DNA of 9,740 nt from Actinomycetota bacterium (lineage in GTDB: Bacteria; Actinomycetota; Actinomycetes; Nanopelagicales; Nanopelagicaceae), in assembly GCA_947371865.1 (NCBI GenBank), contig CANBRH010000036.1, positions 1-9,740 on the forward strand, written 5' to 3'. Made by a program: the position numbers and the translations under genes. Below, one piece after another: positions 5,093-9,740 of the stretch. Numbering within the stretch: position 1 is the first letter of the stretch; each line of letters starts with the position of its first letter. The notes below the pieces were generated by a model. It saw nothing but the letters and a program-made list of their open reading frames with translations, was not told the origin of the DNA and made no database searches.

Positions 5093-7045
5093 TTGCCTAA
5101 GTCTTATGACGCCAGTGCGATCACGGTCCTGGAAGGACTAGATGCCGTTCGCAAGCGCCCCGGCATGTATATCGGTTCTACCGGCGAACGCGGGCTCCAC
5201 CACTTAGTTCAAGAAGTAGTCGATAACTCGGTCGATGAAGCCCTGGCTGGCTACTGCACCGAAATTAACGTCACCATCCAACCAGATGGCTCAGTCAAAG
5301 TTGTCGACGATGGTCGCGGCATCCCAGTCGATATCCATCCAGTCGAGAAGAAGCCTGCACTTGAAGTTGTTATGACCGTCTTGCACGCTGGCGGAAAGTT
5401 TGGCGGCGGAGGCTATTCAGTCTCCGGTGGTCTACACGGCGTTGGTATCTCTGTTGTTAACGCTCTCAGCACCGACCTTGCAGTTGAAGTACGTCGTGAT
5501 GGTTTCGAGTGGTTTCAAGAATACAAACTCGGCGTCCCACAAACTCCTGTACGTAAAGGCGAAGCCACCACCCTTCACGGCACTACGGTGACTTTCTGGC
5601 CATCACATGAAATCTTTGATACCACAGATTTTTCTTTTGAAACACTTTCTACCCGTTTCCGCGAAATGGCATTTCTCAACAAAGGTTTGATTCTCACCTT
5701 AAAAGATTTGCGCCCTGGTCGCGTCGATGAAAAAGGCGAACCACTTGAAGCGCTCTACCACTACGAAGACGGAATTATCGATTTCGTAAAACACCTCAAT
5801 CTTTCAAAAGGCGTTACCCACAAGTCGATCATCGCTTTTGAAAATGATGATCCAAAGCTTCATATGACGCTCGAAATTGCTATGCAATGGAATTCCGGAT
5901 TCACCGAATCTGTTTACACCTTTGCCAACGCCATTAATACCCAAGAGGGTGGAACTCACGAAGAAGGTTTTCGTACGGCTCTCACTTCTATCGTTAATAA
6001 ATTCGGCGAAGAGTGGGGCTTTATTCGCAAGAAGGAAGATCGCCTAACCGGCGACGATATTCGCGAAGGTCTAACTGCAATTGTTTCCATCAAAATTGCC
6101 GAACCGCAATTTGAAGGTCAGACCAAAACCAAGCTTGGCAATACTGAAGCGAAATCTTTCACTCAAAAAGCCATGAATGAAAACCTCACCGCCTGGTTTG
6201 AAAAGAATCCCGGCGAAGGAAAAGACATTGTCCGTAAAAGTATTGATGCTGCCGCGGCTCGTGTTGCGGCTCGTAAAGCTCGCGATTTGTCGCGAAGCCG
6301 AAAAGGTTTACTTGAGGGCCGTGGTATGCCGGGTAAGTTGGCAGATTGTCAGTGGACTGATCCAGAAAAATGCGAGCTGTATATTGTTGAAGGTGATTCC
6401 GCTGGTGGTTCCACAAAAGGCGGACGCGATTCCCGTAATCAAGCCGTTCTTCCTATCCGTGGCAAAATCCTTAACGTCGAGAAAGCCCGTATAGATCGCG
6501 TACTTCAGAACAATGAGGTCCAATCTCTCATCACCGCCTTAGGCACTGGTATTCACGATGAATTCGATGCCGCCAAGCTCCGGTATCACAAAATTATCTT
6601 GATGGCCGATGCTGACGTTGATGGTCAACATATCCGCACCTTGTTGTTGACACTTCTCTTTAGATTTATGCGCCCGCTCATTGAAAACGGTTACGTCTAT
6701 CTAGCCCAACCACCGCTATACAAATTGAAGTGGGGCGGGAAAGAACCGGTTCAATATGCCTTCTCTGATCGCGAACGCGATGGGTTTATCAAGATTGGTC
6801 TTGAAGCCGGAAAGCGCTTACCGAAAGATGATGGAATCCAACGTTTCAAAGGTTTAGGGGAAATGCCCGCCAAAGAGTTGTGGGACACCACTATGGATCC
6901 GGCGCATCGAGTTCTCATTCAAGTAACAATCGATGATGCCGCAGCGGCAGACGACCTTTTCTCAGTGCTTATGGGTGAAGATGTCGAATTACGCCGTAAC
7001 TTTATTCAACGTAACGCCAAAGACGTTCGATTCTTGGATATCTAA
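5093..7045 (+). CDS. gyrB: DNA gyrase subunit B
   Basis: GyrB is the ATPase half of gyrase, the type IIA topoisomerase that introduces negative supercoils. The 650-residue protein has the GHKL ATP-binding elements EVVDNSVDEA (E41 as general base, N45 for Mg-ATP), DDGRGIP (72-78), the glycine-rich lid GGKFGGGG...SGGLHGVG (100-118) and QTK (343-345) from the transducer. The TOPRIM domain follows with EGDSAGG (E433) and DADVDG (D506, D508, D510), then the tail QRFKGLGEMPAKELWDTTMDP. Length and context favour GyrB over ParE. Start is TTG at 5093, giving MPKSYDASAITVLEGLDAVR, with a strong AAGGAG at 5079-5084. The stop TAA overlaps the gyrA ATG by one base, implying coupled synthesis of the two subunits. 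Confidence 0.97.
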   Translation: MPKSYDASAITVLEGLDAVRKRPGMYIGSTGERGLHHLVQEVVDNSVDEALAGYCTEINVTIQPDGSVKVVDDGRGIPVDIHPVEKKPALEVVMTVLHAGGKFGGGGYSVSGGLHGVGISVVNALSTDLAVEVRRDGFEWFQEYKLGVPQTPVRKGEATTLHGTTVTFWPSHEIFDTTDFSFETLSTRFREMAFLNKGLILTLKDLRPGRVDEKGEPLEALYHYEDGIIDFVKHLNLSKGVTHKSIIAFENDDPKLHMTLEIAMQWNSGFTESVYTFANAINTQEGGTHEEGFRTALTSIVNKFGEEWGFIRKKEDRLTGDDIREGLTAIVSIKIAEPQFEGQTKTKLGNTEAKSFTQKAMNENLTAWFEKNPGEGKDIVRKSIDAAAARVAARKARDLSRSRKGLLEGRGMPGKLADCQWTDPEKCELYIVEGDSAGGSTKGGRDSRNQAVLPIRGKILNVEKARIDRVLQNNEVQSLITALGTGIHDEFDAAKLRYHKIILMADADVDGQHIRTLLLTLLFRFMRPLIENGYVYLAQPPLYKLKWGGKEPVQYAFSDRERDGFIKIGLEAGKRLPKDDGIQRFKGLGEMPAKELWDTTMDPAHRVLIQVTIDDAAAADDLFSVLMGEDVELRRNFIQRNAKDVRFLDI

Positions 7046-9570
7046 TGGACGAAACAGAGATCACGCACGATCGCATCGAGACCGTCGACCTCCAAGTCGA
7101 GATGGCGCGCTCTTATCTAGATTATGCAATGAGCGTCATTGTTGGCCGAGCGCTTCCCGATGTTCGTGATGGATTGAAACCAGTCCATCGTCGCGTGCTT
7201 TATGCGATGTATGACGCGGGTTATCGTCCCGATAAGGGCTACTACAAGTCCTCTCGCATCGTTGGTGACGTCATGGGTAATTACCACCCACACGGAGACA
7301 CCGCTATCTACGATGCTGTAGTTCGCTTAGCCCAATTTTGGTCACTGCGTTTTCCATTAATCGACGGCAATGGAAACTTTGGTTCCCCCGGCAACGATCC
7401 AGCCGCAGCCATGCGTTACACCGAGGCTCGTCTTGCACCTCTAGCAATGGAGATGATGCGAGATATCGACGAGGACACTGTTGATTTTGTTCCAAACTAT
7501 GACGGTCGTTCACAAGAGCCACTTGTTCTTCCCAGCCGATTCCCCAACCTTCTCGTTAATGGCAGCGCGGGTATCGCAGTAGGTATGGCCACCAATATCC
7601 CACCACATAACCTCAGTGAAGTTATTGAAGGCACTTGTTTTGCACTCGAGCACCCAGATATGCCATCCCAAGAACTTTTGGAAAAACTGCTCGCCATCAT
7701 CAAAGGTCCAGATTTCCCTACAAAAGCCCTAATTATTGGCCGCCAAGGGATTGAAGAGGCATATCGCACCGGGCGCGGATCCATCATCATGCGCTCGGTT
7801 GTTGAGATTGAAGAGATCAACAAACGTACTTGTTTGGTTGTTACCGAACTTCCGTACCAAGTTAACCCAGATAACCTCGCACTAAAGATTGCTGAACTCG
7901 TTAAAGATGGTCGCATTAAAGGCATCGCTGATGTTCGCGATGAAGGTAATGAGCGACTGGGCCAGCGATTAGTCATCGTTCTTCGCAACGATGCAATTCC
8001 AAAAGTTGTACTCAATAACCTTTACAAACATACGCAATTACAGGATTCCTTTGGCGCCAACATGTTGGCATTAGTCGATGGCGTTCCCCGAACTTTGCGC
8101 ATTGATGAGTTCATTCGTTATTACATCGAACACCAAGTTGAAGTTATTGTTAGGCGCACAAAATACCGGTTAGCCGAACGCGAAAAACGCGCCCATATTC
8201 TTTTAGGTTATCTCAAAGCACTTGACGCCCTTGATGCTGTTATTGCATTAATTCGTGCAAGTTCGACCTCCGAAGAGGCACGCACAGGTTTGATGAAGTT
8301 ATTGGAAGTTGATGAGATCCAAGCAAACGCTATTTTGGATATGCAACTCCGTCGTATCGCAGCCCTTGAACGACAGAAGATCAATGATGAATATGACGGT
8401 CTAATGGCTGACATCATCCAACTTAATGAAATTCTGGCCAGCCCGGCCAAACAGCGTGAAATAATTAAAGTTGAGCTTGAAGAGATTTCTACTAAGTATG
8501 GCAATCCCCGACGTACCCAAATTATGTTGGGCGAGAGTGATCTATCAGTTGAAGATCTCATCCAAGAGCAAGATGTTGTAGTCACCATTACCCGCACCGG
8601 TTATTCCAAACGCACTAAAGCTGATCTTTACAGATCGCAGCGCCGCGGAGGCAAAGGCGTTAAAGGCGCCGCTCTACGTCAAGATGATTTAGTGGATCAC
8701 TTCTTTGTTGCCTCCACTCATGATTGGTTGTTGTTCTTTACAAATAAAGGTCGGGTTTACCGCGCCAAAGTTCACGAACTTCCAGATGCCGGTCGCGATG
8801 CACGTGGCCAACATGTAGCCAACCTTTTAGCATTTAAACCCGATGAAACTATTGCTGCAGTTATTGCCGTCTCAAGTTACGATCCAACAGCCTCCCTTGT
8901 GATCGCTACACGTGGTGGCATGGTGAAGAAGAGCCCGTTGGCTGAATATGACTCGACTCGCACTGGAGGATTGATTGCAATAAATCTCAAGGAAGAGGAT
9001 GAAGTTGTATCCGCTTCCCTCGTTAGCCAAAAAGACGATCTGCTTCTCGTTTCCCGTAAAGGAATGTCGCTGCGATTCTCAGCAGGAGACGATTCCCTGC
9101 GTCCGATGGGTCGAGCCACGGGTGGCGTCATTGGTATGAAATTCCGTGGCGACGATCAATTACTTTCCATGGCCACTATTGGTGAGAACTCCAACCAACA
9201 ATATGTATTCACCGCAACTGATGGTGGGTACGCCAAACGCACCCCACTCGAGGAATATCGCAGCCAAGGTCGTGGCGGCATTGGTGTGAAAGCAGCAAAG
9301 ATTGATGAAGATTCTCGAGGTGTTTTGGTAGGCGCGATGATTGTTGAAGCTTCTGAAGAAATCTTGGCGATCACTTCCGCCGGAACAGTCATGCGAACGG
9401 CCGCTTCAGAGGTCAGAGAGACCTCGAGAGACACTTTGGGCGTCCGATTGGTGAACTTGGCTGAGGGCGTTTCAGTGGTCTCAATTGCTCAAGTGAGGGA
9501 CGAGGTTGAGCCGGAAGATATTGCTCAAGTGAGGGACGAGGTTGAGCCGGAAGAGAACTCTACGGAATAG
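7045..9570 (+). CDS. gyrA: DNA gyrase subunit A
   Basis: GyrA cleaves and rejoins DNA in the A2B2 gyrase. The 841-residue protein opens with a short N-terminal arm and the winged-helix cleavage domain; the catalytic tyrosine is Y125 in AAMRYTEARL. The quinolone-resistance region GDVMGNYHPHGDTAIYD spans 74-90, with Thr86 at the position of E. coli Ser83 and Asp90 at Asp87. A coiled-coil and exit gate follow, then the C-terminal beta-pinwheel that wraps DNA, carrying the GyrA box QRRGGKG (532-538). This box separates gyrase from ParC. The acidic tail holds a 12-residue unit IAQVRDEVEPE(D/E) twice (814-825, 826-837). No Shine-Dalgarno of note precedes the ATG, which overlaps the gyrB stop, so reinitiation is likely. 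Confidence 0.97.
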   Translation: MDETEITHDRIETVDLQVEMARSYLDYAMSVIVGRALPDVRDGLKPVHRRVLYAMYDAGYRPDKGYYKSSRIVGDVMGNYHPHGDTAIYDAVVRLAQFWSLRFPLIDGNGNFGSPGNDPAAAMRYTEARLAPLAMEMMRDIDEDTVDFVPNYDGRSQEPLVLPSRFPNLLVNGSAGIAVGMATNIPPHNLSEVIEGTCFALEHPDMPSQELLEKLLAIIKGPDFPTKALIIGRQGIEEAYRTGRGSIIMRSVVEIEEINKRTCLVVTELPYQVNPDNLALKIAELVKDGRIKGIADVRDEGNERLGQRLVIVLRNDAIPKVVLNNLYKHTQLQDSFGANMLALVDGVPRTLRIDEFIRYYIEHQVEVIVRRTKYRLAEREKRAHILLGYLKALDALDAVIALIRASSTSEEARTGLMKLLEVDEIQANAILDMQLRRIAALERQKINDEYDGLMADIIQLNEILASPAKQREIIKVELEEISTKYGNPRRTQIMLGESDLSVEDLIQEQDVVVTITRTGYSKRTKADLYRSQRRGGKGVKGAALRQDDLVDHFFVASTHDWLLFFTNKGRVYRAKVHELPDAGRDARGQHVANLLAFKPDETIAAVIAVSSYDPTASLVIATRGGMVKKSPLAEYDSTRTGGLIAINLKEEDEVVSASLVSQKDDLLLVSRKGMSLRFSAGDDSLRPMGRATGGVIGMKFRGDDQLLSMATIGENSNQQYVFTATDGGYAKRTPLEEYRSQGRGGIGVKAAKIDEDSRGVLVGAMIVEASEEILAITSAGTVMRTAASEVRETSRDTLGVRLVNLAEGVSVVSIAQVRDEVEPEDIAQVRDEVEPEENSTE
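9484..9555 (+). repeat. 36-bp tandem duplication in the gyrA 3' end
   Basis: Two head-to-tail 36-bp units (9484-9519 and 9520-9555) are identical except for the last base (T versus G). The unit is 12 codons, so the frame is kept and the peptide IAQVRDEVEPED is repeated as IAQVRDEVEPEE. The near-identity at DNA level, including synonymous positions, points to a recent duplication by slippage or unequal exchange. Confidence 0.97.
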
Positions 9571-9574
9571 TGTT

Positions 9575-9604
9575 TTGCGGGTTGGGCACCAAGTCGGGTA
9601 ACCT
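9575..9604 (+). promoter_or_regulatory. Candidate tRNA-Ile/tRNA-Ala promoter
   Basis: TTGCGG (9575-9580) and TAACCT (9599-9604) are 18 bases apart and roughly match -35 and TANNNT -10 elements. Transcription would start near 9611, just upstream of tRNA-Ile. The tRNAs might instead be read through from gyrA, as no terminator is seen between them. Confidence 0.3.
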
Positions 9605-9620
9605 TCACCAGCCCGTTAGC

Positions 9621-9695
9621 GGGCCTGTAGCTCAGCCTGGTTAGAGCGCTTCCCTGATAAGGAAGAGGTCGGAGGTTCAAGTCCTCCCAGGCCCA
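9621..9695 (+). tRNA. tRNA-Ile (anticodon GAT)
   Basis: A full cloverleaf can be drawn. The acceptor arms GGGCCTG (9621-9627) and CAGGCCC (9688-9694) pair perfectly, with discriminator A at 9695. The D-arm has GCTC/GAGC, the anticodon stem CTTCC/GGAAG encloses loop CTGATAA with anticodon GAT (9656-9658), and the T-arm GGAGG/CCTCC has loop TTCAAGT. The CCA end is not encoded (CGC follows), so it must be added by a nucleotidyltransferase. tRNA-Ile followed by tRNA-Ala after gyrA is typical of Actinobacteria. Confidence 0.96.
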
Positions 9696-9722
9696 CGCTG
9701 GCAAGAAAGACCGTAGTAATAC

Positions 9723-9740
9723 GGGGACTTAGCTCAATTG
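9723..9740 (+). tRNA. Probable tRNA-Ala, 5' end only
   Basis: GGGGACT, TA and the D-arm start GCTCAATTG match the opening of bacterial tRNA-Ala, and tRNA-Ala is the expected partner of the preceding tRNA-Ile after a 27-base spacer. The window ends before the anticodon, so identity rests on the 5' sequence and synteny. Confidence 0.75.

Noticed and set aside
7497..8015. 172-codon open frame antisense to gyrA
   Set aside because: It lies fully within conserved GyrA coding sequence; the Ser/Arg-rich product is what the reverse of such codons gives.
9611..9624. GC hairpin before tRNA-Ile as a terminator for gyrA
   Set aside because: There is no T-run and its right arm is part of the tRNA, so termination here would truncate the tRNA transcript.

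Overview
This window is a textbook actinobacterial replication-origin neighbourhood. In order it holds the 5' end of rpmH (minus strand, cut by the window edge), a 393-base intergenic region with DnaA boxes, dnaA, a second DnaA-box-rich intergenic region, dnaN, recF, dciA (DUF721), gyrB, gyrA, a tRNA-Ile(GAT), and the first bases of a probable tRNA-Ala. Everything from dnaA rightwards is on the plus strand; only rpmH points the other way, so the two divergent transcription units flank the upstream DnaA-box cluster.

The gene order recF-DUF721-gyrB-gyrA-tRNA-Ile-tRNA-Ala and the actinobacterial C-terminal motif of the DUF721 protein (GPRDTYN) point to Actinobacteria (Actinomycetota). Base composition is close to balanced by eye, far below the high GC of Streptomyces or Mycobacterium. 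Intergenic gaps are tight, and genes common here in larger relatives (gnd between dnaN and recF, a DUF3566 membrane-protein gene after gyrA) are absent. This fits a small-genome, low-GC lineage such as the freshwater acI group (Nanopelagicales). That placement is inference; the sequence alone does not fix it.

Region by region: 1-69 is rpmH; 70-462 holds divergent promoters and DnaA boxes; 463-1869 is dnaA; 1870-2224 is the most likely oriC core, with a strong hairpin, two perfect DnaA boxes spaced 10 bp apart, a T-run, another near-perfect box and an AT-rich tract that reads as DnaA-trios. dnaN, recF and dciA follow with gaps of 15 bp and an overlap of 4 bp. A 181-bp gap with a candidate promoter precedes gyrB, whose stop codon overlaps the gyrA start by one base. 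The tRNA genes start 50 bp after gyrA.

The genes form a coherent replication set. DnaA melts the origin, DciA assists the replicative helicase, the DnaN clamp tethers polymerase, RecF acts in gap repair at forks, and GyrA2B2 gyrase removes positive supercoils ahead of the fork. No novel defence, mobile or biosynthetic system is visible. The most notable features are a near-perfect 36-bp in-frame tandem duplication in the acidic tail of GyrA, the arrangement of hairpin, twin DnaA boxes and trios between dnaA and dnaN, and a leader hairpin that would capture the 5' acceptor strand of the tRNA-Ile precursor.
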